A stretch of DNA of 64,000 nt. It comes from Megalonaias nervosa (Eukaryota > Mollusca > Bivalvia > Unionida > Unionidae). The stretch is taken from contig JAECUM010001126.1 of NCBI GenBank assembly GCA_016617855.1, positions 124,001-188,000 on the forward strand, in the 5' to 3' direction. The position numbers were made by a program, and so were the translations under genes. The notes beneath the pieces were generated by a model. That model was not told the origin of the DNA. It saw only the letters and a list, made by a program, of their open reading frames with translations, and searched no databases. Position 1 is the stretch's first letter, and every line of letters starts with the position of its first letter. Shown piece by piece: positions 1 to 11,122 of the stretch.

Positions 1-27
1 GTGTGTGTGTGTGTGTGTGTGTGTGTG
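1..27. repeat. (GT)n microsatellite at the window edge
   Basis: Uninterrupted GT dinucleotides at the very start of the window; the tract probably continues to the left. No coding content. Confidence 0.95.
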
Positions 28-229
28 GACAAACATACAGTGGTCAGCTATTAAGTTAGTTTTACGGATGTATACCAAAACATGTTTAGAGGTGAAAGGG
101 GGGGGGGTATGTGCTGGCACCATGTCAATAAGACTTCCTGCGTACCATTCACGGTAGTCGAGTGCAAATATGTTGACCCCTCACGCAAAAGGTCCAGGAT
201 AAAAAATCACTTAATGCTTCTTTTGTTGC

Positions 230-1015
230 TTCTTATTTCGTATTGAATTAAGAAAGTATTGCTACACATATTTACTATGCGAATGTACTTTCATAGTACA
301 TGATTTGTTATCTTGAATTACATTACTGAGATTTACTGAGCGAATATACACAAAGCACTTCAGACAAAAAAAGCAACGGTAAACAGATGAGATTACCTAA
401 GAAATCTGTCAGTTCAAACTTTAAAACACTTTTAGCTAGCCAAATTGTTTTAACATAAAATAAAATGAAAATTTGTTGGTTTTGAGCAAAAAACAGAAAC
501 AACGATATCCACTGGATTGCAATACTGGAGTTTTTCACCACGAATTTCACTCATTATTGATTCGGAAATTTATATTTCTGCCAGAGGTAGGGGCCACTGG
601 GGGGAAGGGGGCCTCCCAACACCCCACCAGCCATTTCACCTCCAAACAAGTTTTGGCCTATATTCATAAAATTTAATAGCTGAGTACAATATGTTTTATG
701 TTTTACCCCTCCCCTTTTCAAATTAATTCTGCGAGCGCCACTGTAAAGGGGAATTACATTGTCGGATCGAATACCACTTACACCTTTTATTTTTATCATA
801 ATGAATAGGAAATACTGCTACTGAGATTTTCTGTGCGATTATAAAGTTTAAGTGCATGCTGTGCTATCATGAATTAAGAAAGAATTATGTCACTGAGATT
901 TATTTTGTGGGTGTATATAAATCACTGGAGAACATAAGCCGCGAACAACTGACATTATCTAATACTGGAGTTTTTCACCCATGCAATTCACTCAATATTT
1001 ATTACGTAAATTATT
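230..1015. repeat. cluster of degenerate direct repeats
   Basis: A ~55 bp segment starting AATACTGGAGTTTTTCACC at 521-575 recurs at 961-1015. A second motif (TATC-TGAATTA, then CACTGAGATTTA, then TGCGAATGTA-like) appears around 240-345 and 800-915. The spacing suggests an old, diverged tandem duplication of a ~430 bp unit. The short reading frames here show no recognisable product, so I treat the stretch as non-coding repeat. Confidence 0.6.
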
Positions 1016-1149
1016 CGTAGTTTATATACACGCCCTTGCCAAGAGTCTGTCCAGATTAGGTTCTCGTTTGGTGCTTTTCGGTATACAGGTCGGTTTTATT
1101 TAGTAATGAGGCAATTAAAGTCAAATTCCTTGCCACGGTAGCTGACATA

Positions 1150-1260
1150 GGATGGTTAATGGTATGATTTGAACCATCACCCTTTCGTTCACGAGTTCGA
1201 AACGCTAATCAATAAGCCATTGCGGCTCCTCCAGACGAGGTACACAGAGGCCGTGCGAAT
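1150..1260 (-). repeat. tRNA-derived SINE head (minus strand)
   Basis: Read on the minus strand, an A-box-like segment TGGCTTATTGATTAGCG (plus 1204-1219) is followed about 44 bases later by a B-box-like GGTTCAAATCATACC (plus 1161-1175), the layout of an internal RNA polymerase III promoter. The rest does not fold as a clean tRNA, so this is a SINE or tRNA pseudogene rather than a functional tRNA. Confidence 0.5.
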
Positions 1261-1524
1261 AGCCTCGGATATTATTTACAGTTAAATTTTAATCAAAGAT
1301 ACCAGCCCCTGTGCACCAAACACGCTAGAATAAATATGTGCTAGTAGTCAAATAAAGAATATACACGCCTGAATAAACGAGGTATTCTTCTGCAGCGATT
1401 GCAGCTTGACAAAAGAAAATGTGTGAATAATGACTAAACTTTCAGAAGTTAAAGATAAAATTCAGACCATATCACACACTGCAAAATTGCAAAGAAACCA
1501 AAACGTATGCGACGGTTTGTGGGG

Positions 1525-3112
1525 ATGTGATTGGTGGAGTGTGATCTTCACAACTCCTTATCGTTTTTGGTTAACGTTATCTAGGGGATGGTCGACCAGA
1601 GTTATATTGCCCCTACCAAGCAATTAATAACATCAAATATGACATAAGGGATGGAATAGCAGAGAACTGAGCAGAGATAAAGAATAGAATAGCAAGATCC
1701 CCCCACCATGTAATATACAACAATTTAATCAATTACATAAGACAAATATGCCACGTGAATCATTCGCTTTCTCTCCGAAATGGAATTACAAACATTTGCC
1801 GTTCTGTTACTGACATAACAAATTTCATCATATGATAGACAAACAAATCGAACTCAGATTGCCGGCATGACAGCATCATCTAGACTTCGGTCTACCCAAA
1901 TCACTGTTGGTGATTGGTCGGTGTCTCCGTTTTTCTTCTCTCCCTATCATCTCTCAACTCTTAGTTGCGGACTGCGCTTTCTTTCTCTCTGTGCAGTCAT
2001 GTGTGTGTAGAGCTCTTTCCCTTGAACAATAAAATATAGTACCCTACCTAAATGAATGCCAGACTTGTCTTCTCCTGGGAATAACCAAATTTCACACTCC
2101 TTTGCGTCGAATCTCGTCTATCGAAAATCAACAGAACTAGCTAAGGTCATTTGCAATTAAAACAAGCACAGCCTATTATTGATATACAGTCATACTGATC
2201 GTGAATTTATGTCTTTTATAGCGCCCTCGCATTGGTTCCTAGGGCATGACATAATTAGCCCTCTTAAGATAAACCATCGCACCCCGGTGTGACAATAAAT
2301 TTCCAATTGAACTAGCCACACGTTAACTCGGTTCACAGTTGAAAAGAATTCTCAACTTAATTACACACGAATTAATGGACGTCACTCCTTGCCCTATTAG
2401 GTTACTTTGCTGCTTACCGATTCCTAGACACAGATTTTCAGACGTAGAAAAATCAATCCCCAGTACAAATCATACAGATCATTTAAGACAGATAATTTAC
2501 ATATTCACACAGTTTTCATCAGAACAAATGAATGAAATCTTACTCCATTTCTTTTACATACCAAACCTCTAAACCTGAAATTCAAATAACAAACTATGGT
2601 AAGATATTCTTACATTAGGAATCATCAACCATGAGGTTATAATTTCTGAACTCAAGGAAAAATTGAAGTATGAACTTGAAATTAATAAAATTCAACAATA
2701 ATTACAAACTTACGTCAATGAATATACACTGCATGCAATTGAGACTAACCTTGGTGGTTTATTCGAGATTTGTACCTCCCTATGAAGTCGAATCTCTCTC
2801 CTTCCGCGTTACTCACTTTCTGACACGGTCCCTGTCAGGACAATCTAACGAGAAATTTCTTATTTCTCGGAGTCAAGATTTGGCCTTCGGCAGAAAAACT
2901 TGGACTGATTACTTGCACGAGGGAACTGTCTTAAAACCCCTGAATTCCGGTTAGGAACACGCACACGCCTTTAGCTTATCCAAATCAGGATTACTACTTT
3001 ACCAGCCAGAATTTTTTCAGTCGCAGAGAAGTCAGAAAAATTCTTCATATAGCCAGCCTTTATTAATAACTTTCTGTAGAATATCATTTTATGACACGTT
3101 TCAAATGAATCA
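1525..3112. repeat. ~1.6 kb direct repeat, copy 1 (LTR-like)
   Basis: This stretch matches 22772-24428 in the same orientation over essentially its whole length, by eye about 65-75% identical with small indels. Shared landmarks include TGTGATCTTCACAACTCC at the left, GAACTCAGATTGCC, CAACAGAACTAGCT, CGAATTAATGGAC, TATACACTGCATGCAATTG and ATATCATTTTA near the right end. Both copies carry an AATAAA (about 2027 here) followed by a CTCCTGGGA segment, as found near the end of an LTR. Whether the unit is a whole LTR or an LTR plus internal sequence is unresolved. Short reading frames inside have no recognisable product. Confidence 0.65.
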
Positions 3113-3477
3113 CTATTTCCTAAAATGCTCTTTCTTGGTGCATGTCACTTTGGACCCTTTTTTACCGCTACTACCTCACATTAACATTGCTCCCCTGTCT
3201 GTTCTACCTGTTAACAAGCGAATCCTAGTTAAAACTCAGTTCAGTCCCCAAAAAAACATTAATTATTACACGTTTCTAAGCTATGACAATCCTAGGCAAT
3301 ACATCAAACTTAAAGTTTATTTATCACACGAACCCCAACAAAATGTACTACTAAATCTCTACAATATTATTAACCCGTACACATACCTCTTCTTGAAGAG
3401 TAAATTCTGGAAATGTTACTGTCCACAATTTTGAAAATGTAATCTGAGTTACTTGCTTAGCATCCTCAGGTAATCCT

Positions 3478-3712
3478 TCACCTCAGCTACCCCGAGCCTA
3501 CTTATAGTCTGCCCCTACATTCTCGCTACCCTTAATATATCGTACCTGTACCTGGTACTGATGTAGATATAATGACCATCACATTAACCGTCCAATTGTC
3601 AACTTGGCCTGGGGTAAATAAGCGAGTGGTTGGTGGTCAGTTTCCAAAATAAATGTTCATCTATACAAGTGGCGTTGAAATTAAGATATTTAATCCGAAG
3701 ATATTTGCCAAG
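3478..3712 (-). pseudogene. Ty3/gypsy RNase H fragment
   Basis: The minus strand contains ETDHQPLAYLPQAKLTIGRL (around 3590-3645), followed by a tyrosine- and basic-rich segment and YIKGSENVGADY. This is the characteristic end of a Ty3/gypsy RNase H domain (TDH-x-PL, then the G-x-x-N-x-x-AD motif), which handles the RNA-DNA hybrid during reverse transcription. The first part of the same domain lies at 7885-8050, so the two pieces may belong to one interrupted element. No integrase follows. Stops and frame changes make it non-functional. Confidence 0.7.
3651..3712. repeat. 62-bp duplicated segment, left copy
   Basis: Nearly identical (about five differences) to 7885-7946 in the same orientation. 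Both copies encode the same stretch of gypsy RNase H on the minus strand. Flanking sequences on either side do not match. The pair brackets the DIRS-like element. Confidence 0.8.
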
Positions 3713-4283
3713 GAAACCGCGGCTTCGGTTACAGGTATAGTTGTGGATACAGGTAACGTTGTCCAAATTGTTTGTGCCTCCGGGGCGCTTTCACAATCAC
3801 AATTTGTAATCTTGTCGGTCACACCATCCACTCTAATCCCTGATAAAGTTAAGGCAAACATATGGGCGGTTCATATATTGATTTTTCTACCCTCCTGATT
3901 AACTCGCAGATGCGGGTTTCAAATTTCAGATACGTACAGTACTGGTCCTAAATGCAGCATTGTCCCAAAATTAGGAACGTCCAACTCACAATAGGACAGT
4001 GGATTCTCGCTCGGAGCAGGTTCACTAGTGTCCTATGTGAAAAATATCTCCTGGTTAGTACTTCTCTTCCCCAACAAATGAAACCTTCTTAAACTTGAGA
4101 GAAACGCGCTGATTGGAGGTACTATGATGAAAACTTTAGAAAATTGGTTGCAAAGGGGAAAGCTAATTGGATTAAAACGCATCTAAAACTCTACATGAAA
4201 GCTGTGCTAGAGTCGGGTCATAACAGCAATACACAAAACAATCCCTCACAAATTACAAACATAAAGTATCCGAAGGGTGTTTG
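3713..4283. other. stretch without a recognisable gene
   Basis: Short open frames exist on both strands at 3653-3898, but neither gives a product I recognise. The sequence lies between a gypsy RNase H fragment and the first DIRS-like motif and may contain DIRS terminal or leader sequence. No clear terminal repeat was found. Confidence 0.4.
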
Positions 4284-4569
4284 ATTTAGTTACCACAAAA
4301 GCGGTCGCTGTTCATGGGGATTTTCATGCAATTTTCAGCACAAGTACTTCAATTGTTTACGGGGACACTCATTTATTCGCTGTCCAAAACCATTTTCTCA
4401 GCCCTTTAAGGTAATTCCACAACACAACTAGCAACCGCAGCGACCTAACAACCAGTTGTTTCGTTTTCAACTATCCAAACAACCCCGAAACACCAAGCCG
4501 AACAAGAACCCTGTCGGCAAATATTGCTGATCCTTTGCATACCCAGGTCAGAATTGACCGCTTGCAATA

Positions 4570-5900
4570 TTAACTCCTCGATTTCGATCCTGCCACAAAT
4601 GAATACCTGCTTTTATGTTTTCGAAAGGGTTTCGATGTGAGGTTTAAGGGGACATTGCAAACGCACGTATTTAATAATCTGAAATCAGCTCAAACTAATG
4701 CCCAAATTGCTGAAGAAAAGATACAGAAAAATTGGCAGCGGGTCGCTTTGCAGGGCCTCTTCGTACAAAACCATTTCCCAATTTACATATATCGCCCCTG
4801 GGTCTAGTCGAAAAGAAAATTCCTGGGTCTTTCAGACTAAATCATTACCTTTCCTTCCCACCGGGCGATTCGGTTAACGATGGAATTCCAACTCGACAAT
4901 CGGCAGTACATTACGCAGGCATCACATGTATAAAACATCTGGGTAGGGGGTGTTTATGGCAAAAACAGACATATCAAATGCTTTCCGCATTCTTCTTATT
5001 TGTCCCATGCAATATCATTGTTTGGGATTTTTGTGGCGGAACAGGTACTATTTTGACAAATGCTTACCAATGGGCTGTAGTTCCAGTTGCCAGATATTTG
5101 AGACCTTTAGCAATTCTCTTCAATGGATAGCGAACACAAAGTTATATATAACACACATCACACATATTTTTTACGATTTTTGATACTAGATGCAACTCGT
5201 GTCCAATGCCAGCATAAGCTTGATCGCTTCCTAACCGTATGTGCCGACATCGGCATTCCTATGGCTGCGGATAAAACATTTTCCCCGTCAACAACCATTA
5301 CGTAACTCGGATACGAATTGGATTCCGTGAGAATGGAGGTTCGCCTTCCCACGGACAAACTTGAAAAATGTCATAAACTCATACATTTATATCTGGCTCG
5401 AAATAAAATTACTCTCAAGGTGTTGCACTCCATCATAGGTACTATTAACTTTGTTTGCTCAGTAGTTTTGCCGGGACGAGTTTTTCTTAGGCGACTCATC
5501 AACTTGACAATTGGCATCTCAAATCCACATCACCACATTAAACTAACAAAAGAGATAAAAGAAGATTTAAGGGCCTAGCAAAACTTTATAACCGGTGTTA
5601 ATGGTAGATCTTTATTCTTACCTGACATTTGGATGACTTCCGACACGTTGGACTTATACACAGATACTTCTGTCTCAGTCGGATACGGTGCGATCCTAGG
5701 CACACACTATTTCTATAGCATTTGGGATCAGACATGGGCATGTCAAAATAGAATCCTACGCCATCGTTCTGGGAGTTGAGATCTGGGGAGAACACTTATC
5801 CAATAAATGTATGTATTTCCACACTGACAAGCAAGCCTTAGTTGAAATCATAAACAAATAATCCTCTAAGGACACAAAAATCATATATTTCATTCGCAAA
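4570..5900 (+). pseudogene. DIRS-like reverse transcriptase / RNase H
   Basis: Successive frames give family motifs: an N-terminal F-x-x-GF-x-V segment with NLKSA (4590-4700), LHISPLGLVEKK and GSFRLNHYLSFPPGDSVNDG (4780-4880), KTDI-NAF (about 4960-4990), FDKCLPMGCSSSCQIFE (5050-5100), HIFYDFLIL (the catalytic box), DKTFSP (5270-5290) and LHSIIGTINFVCSVVLPGR (5420-5480). RNase H follows with LYTDTSVSVGYGAILG (about 5654-5700). The catalytic box, which normally carries two adjacent aspartates, reads FYD, so the first is replaced by tyrosine. At least four frame changes separate the blocks. The enzyme would have copied element RNA into DNA; this copy cannot. Confidence 0.8.
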
Positions 5901-6177
5901 TTTGTATTCTCTTGTCTTAAATGAAATATCTTGTTCAGGGCAAAACATATACCTGGTATACGTAACAGACTCGCCGTTGCCCTTTCTTGCCAACAGGTTT
6001 CTAGTTCCACGCCATGGCTCCCTATGCGGACTCACACCCTCATCGCATTCCGCTTCATCCAACCTTACCCAGCTAGAGAGTACGCTTGGCCATTGGCTCA
6101 AAAACATCCTACACCCAGCTACACAAACCTCATATAAGCGGGCGTAGACGCTACATAGAGAGTTCACATCGGACACC

Positions 6178-6967
6178 TTGATTGAGTTGTCTCGCACAGA
6201 TTCAATAACCAATTTGGCTCTTTTCATAGCGCACTTAATCAACAAGAAATATGCGGCATGTCCGATATCCATTTTTGTTTCTGCAGTTGAATATGCGCAC
6301 AAACGTAATGGCTTCACAGACCCTTCTTCCTCATTTATTATTCAAAAACTCATTCAGATCATTCACAAAAGTAAATCTCATGATGTTCGTTTGCCAATTG
6401 AAAAAGTTGCACTGAACAGACTTACAGTTTCTATGATGCATGCCATCTCAGTCCATATCAGGCGTACCATGTATTCGGTCATGTTTATATTGGCTTTCCG
6501 TGCCTTTCTCAGAATAGGAGAGATTACAGTGCAAAAAAAATGCACATCAGAATGACAATTTGATACAATTATCTCAAGTCACTTTTTTCCCACAAGCGTC
6601 TTACAATCACTTTTCGACATTTCAAACACGGCTCAGGACAACCATATATATATTGCATGTTGCTGCTCAACAAAATCCTGCGACATATCCGACAGCTTAT
6701 TTACAAGCATACCTAACCCTCAGTGGTAATACTCTAGGACCGCTTTTTATGAACGAAAATGGGCAACCAGTTTCCAGAGTAGAATTTAGTACAGAACTTA
6801 GAAGAGTGATTTGCTTTTGTGGATTGAACTCGAACTATTTTAAGTCCTATAGTTTCAGAAATGGACCCGCCACTGAGGCGGCCAGACAAGGTTTCAGTGA
6901 CAACGAAATAAAGGATTTAGGCCGCTGGAGATCAGATGCATTTAGGAAATACATAGAATTAGGCTAA
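6178..6967 (+). pseudogene. DIRS-like tyrosine recombinase
   Basis: Two adjacent frames (6178-6555 and 6560-6967) together cover a tyrosine recombinase catalytic domain. The first active-site arginine sits in AFLRIGEI. Box II reads YSFRNGPAT, where DIRS recombinases usually have H-SFR, so the histidine is tyrosine here while the arginine remains. LGRWRSDAFRKYIELG supplies the GRW and the nucleophilic tyrosine. The frame breaks once at about 6555. The enzyme would have joined circular element DNA to the host. The domain placement directly after RNase H supports the DIRS assignment. Confidence 0.85.
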
Positions 6968-7884
6968 AGGGTCTCAGCTTCGTAACACTTCAATCACTTT
7001 TTCTATGGTCGCCATTCTGCCGTGTGTGCTACTTTCTCTTTCAGGTCTCGTGGGTTCACAAACCTAGACTCCTGGGCATCGACCGTGCTTTGCTGTGATA
7101 TCATTCACTCGACCGGACTAATCTGTGTCTATCTGCCTATTAGACCGTCAGGAGCGTATGAGGGTTCTCTAACAGCTCCGGAAGACCAACAGCGCATTCA
7201 GGAAGTGCGCGCTTACGTTTTAAAGTTTCTTCTCAATCCTCCATACATGCTGGATATATCCAATTACCGGGGAGTACGAAGGTGTTCTACTCCCCTAGCA
7301 CTACAGAATACATAGATTTAATTTTGATTAACATTGATATTTTGTTTTCTTTGATGCTGGTCACTTTTGTTCTTTGCCCCTCCCGCCTTTTTGTGGCTGC
7401 CAGAAATGTAGCAAGCTCTATTTCCTGTATTTCTGTTTATGGCGGTTTCAGCCTCAAATAATGTCTCTAGTATACGCTATGCCTCATTGTTCAATTTCTT
7501 AGCACGTTTACTCTATAGACTTTGTACAAATCGTTATGTTATGATGTAAATACATAGCAAAGTTTTGGTTGACTAATATCATTTATGTTCAATACAGAGT
7601 CACGAAAGTGGCCAGCATCAAACACAACGTTTGTCTCTGTTTTTATTATGTACCCATATACTCTGACTTTGTAACATTTCCATGACTGACCTAAGAAATT
7701 CTGTCTTTTCACTCCCTATCTTCCTTTCGACTCTATCGATGTCGGAAAGAGTAGCCTGGTGTATGCACATTTAACTTTACAATTTCAGCCAACAAGTTAA
7801 TAATATAGAACCCTGTGTTTTCGTTCACTTTCATTCTGACAACAACTTGCACCCCTCTTCTACAGTATAAGAACACATCACATA
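6968..7884. other. unassigned sequence downstream of the DIRS recombinase
   Basis: A 97-codon open frame at 7022-7315 (plus) has a basic, leucine-rich end but no recognisable domain. A CGGGGAGTACG / ACTCCCC pair near 7267-7295 could be part of a DIRS terminal structure. The remainder, 7320-7884, shows nothing coding that I recognise. Confidence 0.35.
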
Positions 7885-7946
7885 AATGTTCATCCATACA
7901 AGTGGCGTTGGAATTAAGATATTTCATCCCAAGATAATTGCCAAGC
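7885..7946. repeat. 62-bp duplicated segment, right copy
   Basis: Partner of 3651-3712 in the same orientation with about five mismatches. It is the last recognisable part of the right-hand gypsy fragment; beyond 7885 the gypsy reading is lost. Confidence 0.8.
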
Positions 7947-9040
7947 ATTCTTTCTCAGAAACCAAATAATTGCATTCTGCAGTCGACAACGTCCTACTGA
8001 CATATGCCATCGGAAAAAAGTTTCCATCATACTTTTGAAATAGCACTGCCCCTAGACCTCTGTCAGAACGTCCGTACGTAAGACAAAGTCCTTTGTCACG
8101 TCTGGTAATTCTACTACTGTGCCTGACGTCAACCTGTCTTTTAACGTCTGATATGCACGTTCACATGCGTCAGTCCAAATTACCTTCGTCGGAGCCTTCT
8201 TCCAAGTCAAATCTGTCAATGGGCTAGCAATAGCATTGAAGTTAGTGACATACAGACGATAACACCCTGCCATTCCCAAGAAATATCTAACTTCCGTCTT
8301 AGTAGTCGGTCGTAAAGCATTCCCAAGCTGGACAATTTTAGAGCTATTTGAGGTTAATGTGCTGTCGCAGAGGGTGTGACCAAGGTAGGTAAATTTCATA
8401 AACCATACATGGCACTTACATGGTCGTGCGTTACGTCCCGACTGTCTATGTCGTTCTAAAACTTTTCTCAGCAAAAATTTTGTGTTTGTTGGAAGCAGCT
8501 GCCGCTAATAGCAAGTCGTCCATGAAGTTCGAAACTCCCGTTCACCTTGACAGTTAGAGTAACTTTCTCATCATATGTATGAAGACATTTGGTGCATTTT
8601 GGACCCCGAATGGCATGACCACCCATTGGTAGGTTCCATCTAGAGTTGCAAATTCAAGTCTTGCTCTGTCTACACTTCGAACTGGAATTTGCCAATACTC
8701 TCCCGACAGTTCAGTTTTCGAACAATATTTCATGTTGGTCACTCCAGCTAATATGGACTCAGGATTTGTAACATTTCCACCTGAAAACCCATTATCATGT
8801 TCAATTACCTATACTCGTCACAAAATAGATGAGTGCCGTCCCTCTTCTGTACTTCCAAGTCGATGATAGCTTAAATTTCATTTCGAACAGTTTCTAATTT
8901 TGCGTGTGGTAGTGGATACGGTCTCAGCTTCACAGGCTTGTCGTCTTGAAGCTTCACGATGACGTTCTCCAAATCCGTTTTGCCCGGTTGTTCTGTCAAG
9001 ACTCTCGAGTAATCATGGAGTATCGACTCCCTCTTTTAAC
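7885..9040 (-). pseudogene. Ty3/gypsy reverse transcriptase and RNase H (partial pol)
   Basis: Read on the minus strand from 9040: LTEQPGKTDLENVIVKLQDD and LRPYPLPHAKLETVRNE (RT N-terminus), then ELSGEYWQIPV, FATLDGTYQWVVMPFG and QNAPNVF (8554-8742). The FMDD catalytic box is intact at 8515-8526, followed by FTYLGHTL, GMAGCYRLYV and the FVLRTDVL start of RNase [14 protein letters not shown] (about 7960-8000) continues it. This is the gypsy order RT then RNase H. At least four frame changes or stops break it. The domain is cut at 7885, in the 62-bp segment repeated at 3651. Protease, gag and integrase are not adjacent. Confidence 0.85.
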
Positions 9041-9055
9041 ATTGTTCTGACGTAG

Positions 9056-9295
9056 CAGCAGGGAGGGCGAATCCTCTAACTCTTTTAGGAGGGTTATTTC
9101 GCGAAAATAAAACTTCCTACAAAAATGAAAATACAAAGTCAATAACTCCAAACCGAAGCCTCTAACCGCCCGAGACTTCTCTAATTGGATTAGCTCATTT
9201 TGTTATTTTATCTTTTGACGTTTGTGTTTTCGAATTTCTATAAGTGCTCGTTTACCTACCCGGACACTCAATGTTTGTCGTCGCCCTCCCTTCTG
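9056..9295. repeat. 15-bp inverted repeat around 240 bp at the edge of the virus-like element
   Basis: CAGCAGGGAGGGCGA at 9056-9070 is matched by TCGCCCTCCCTTCTG at 9281-9295 in inverse orientation (14 of 15 positions). The enclosed DNA has no gene. It lies exactly where the gypsy RT reading ends and before the first virus-like gene, so it could be a small foldback element or part of a diverged terminal repeat. Not resolved. Confidence 0.45.
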
Positions 9296-9380
9296 CTCTG
9301 TGGTGTAATTAACTCATTATTATATCAATAATGGTTTCTTATAGCAGCATCAAGTAAATCAAAATTAGACATGGGAAGTA

Positions 9381-9818
9381 TCAACGATGTGTCCCCTGCA
9401 GTCTTAGACGTTTCCCCGTGAATTGACTTTTTTTGGAAGTTTTTAGTCCGTGACCTGTTGCTTTCTTTATTGCCATCCCGGCGGCAGTTCCAACAGGACC
9501 AAGTGCAGCTGCTTTTACAACAAATGGGGATGTAGCGGCTATCAACGCTGGTATAGCTGCGAGAAGTGGAAATATACCACCCGTCTTGGCAATGTCCTTA
9601 ATGGCACCCGCAGACGGATTAAATCTAACTCCGGTCCTTGATCGTTTGGCGTCATTAAAGTGCTTGAGTTGACGTTCTGTCAGCGATAGTTTATTTGGAC
9701 CGCCAGCGATCGCTTCTGATTTCAGCAATATTTTTATTCCACAGTTCCTTTTTGATACTGATTGTAGCTTTTTAATCTGACCAGGAGTCAGAGTAACACT
9801 AACATGATGCTATGACAT
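9381..9818 (-). pseudogene. small Gly/Ala-rich hydrophobic virion protein (adenovirus pX-like type)
   Basis: The minus frame runs from an ATG at 9818 through LTPGQIKKLQ and LTERQLKHF, then GGIFPLLAAIPALIAAT and an Ala/Gly-rich membrane-like stretch, ending in a basic KKSQFTGKRLRLQG tail. About 145 residues. The LT-x-x-Q-x-KK start, hydrophobic GG-x-x-PLLAAIPAL core and basic tail are typical of small virion-associated proteins in Polinton-type elements (family knowledge; no search run). The third codon is TAG (9810-9812), so the original start is disabled; the next Met gives 115 residues. It sits just downstream of the major capsid gene on the same strand. Function in the virion is inferred. 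Confidence 0.55.
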
Positions 9819-9837
9819 AATATCGCGGGCGATTTAA

Positions 9838-11109
9838 TTACATGTTTTCCAATGGGGCATCAATGACTTTCAATCGTCCACCAGCACCTTCAAGCAACAT
9901 TGTTTCATATGAGATCATAACAGCGATTGCTCTGTAACCACCATCGGACAGTCGAGCTACAGGAGCTCGAAAGTGTATATCAACGACTGAACAAATCCAA
10001 GTGTTCTAGTGAGAAATAATAGATCGGATATAATGTTATAAAATCCTGCTGATATCTGCAAACCAGAATCAACATTCTGATCACGCCCCATAAATGTCAT
10101 CACTGATGATAAGCTCATGCAACATGATTATTCTCAAAATTGAGCAACCATTCTTCCGACAGTTCTTGATGTCCATTTCTCCTCAAAGAAACTTCACTAA
10201 CCCCAAGCGTGTCGAACGCCATTGGATTTCGTTCCTGCGAATCTACTCTGACATTTTCCTGAAATCCGATGAATATATGTCGTGGTACTAACACCCTCTG
10301 CTGTGATGCTATCTGCCATGTAAATAAACCAACAACATTAATTTGAATACTGTCCGCGGTCATCGTCAACCATGATAATGTTGATTTACCACCTTGATCC
10401 ATAAAAGAGAGCAACTGTTGTTCTTCGGCAAGTGATGAAATCATTACTGGCATCAACAACGAAAGTTTTGTTAGTATTACTTTACCTGCATTAATGGCAG
10501 GATCACGCCATAATGCATCATTGTCGGTGGCTTTTCTAACAAGTACCATTGTGTGCTTAGCGCCAAATGTAACTTTCTAACATTTCTGCAGAATCCAAAC
10601 TTATGTGGAATCACACATGAGAACTATTCATCGCCGTTTAACATTGTTCGATTCGATGCGAATCCCAAGGTGAAGTTTTCTTTCACTGATGCAACTTCAG
10701 TTCCAGCTGCGTTTAGTGTTTAGTTTCTGCTTTCTGGATGATCAGTTGTATCCTCTGCAAACATCATTGATGAACAAGCTGATCTCGAGTAATACTCGCT
10801 TGATCTTGTAAGGCCAAGTATCGTCGTGGCAACATCAACATTTTCGAGACATGGTTCAATATTATTTCCGTCAATGATGTATGTGGCACTGTTAAATAAC
10901 GCCATGACGCCATTATTAACAAAACCAACTCGATCACCAATTCCGTACGCTGTATCATCTGCTTTCAGAAGTCTACCAATGACCTCAATTCTTCCTCGTG
11001 CGTTAGGTACACGTGCGTCATAATAATAATACTGATAATCACGCACGGATTCATCCTTGAGAACTGGTGCGTCCATGTCAAATGCTAGATCAGGTTCACA
11101 TTTGAACAT
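9838..11109 (-). pseudogene. double-jelly-roll major capsid protein
   Basis: Starts at Met 11109 and ends at TAA 9838-9840; about 420 residues over several frames. The N-terminal part has GFVNNGVMALFNSATYIIDG and an ATTILGLTRSSEYYS segment; the middle has FGFCRNV and KATDNDALWR; then LTKLSLLMPV and RHIFIGFQENVRVDSQ with NP-x-x-FD; the end has DGGYRAIAVMISYETMLLEG. I recognise these as the two halves of the capsid family found in Polinton/adinto-like insertions in animal genomes. The protein would form the trimeric capsomers of an icosahedral shell. Breaks lie near 10720, 10570, 10114 and 9960. Four neighbouring genes on this strand also look virion-related. Confidence 0.75.
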
Positions 11110-11122
11110 TTTATTATACTAG

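Larger units (their letters stand above)
4284..6967 (+). mobile_element. decayed DIRS-like (tyrosine recombinase) retrotransposon
   Basis: In order on the plus strand: a Cys/His-rich zinc-finger-like gag end (about 4284-4400), a DIRS-type reverse transcriptase (from about 4570), RNase H (about 5630-5720) and a tyrosine recombinase (6178-6967). This order is diagnostic of DIRS-group retrotransposons, which integrate with a phage-like recombinase rather than a DDE integrase. Frames are broken repeatedly and key catalytic residues are altered. I did not find the split or inverted terminal repeats that would define the ends; the element may extend to about 7.3 kb. Confidence 0.8.

Noticed and set aside
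1150..1260. Functional tRNA gene
   Set aside because: A- and B-box-like words are present, but no clean cloverleaf or acceptor stem could be formed.
1430..2954. Several short frames inside the long direct repeat as genes
   Set aside because: The frames are not conserved in the second copy at 22772-24428.
3105..3434. 109-codon plus-strand frame as a gene
   Set aside because: Composition is random-looking and the opposite strand carries the tail of a gypsy RNase H; no domain.
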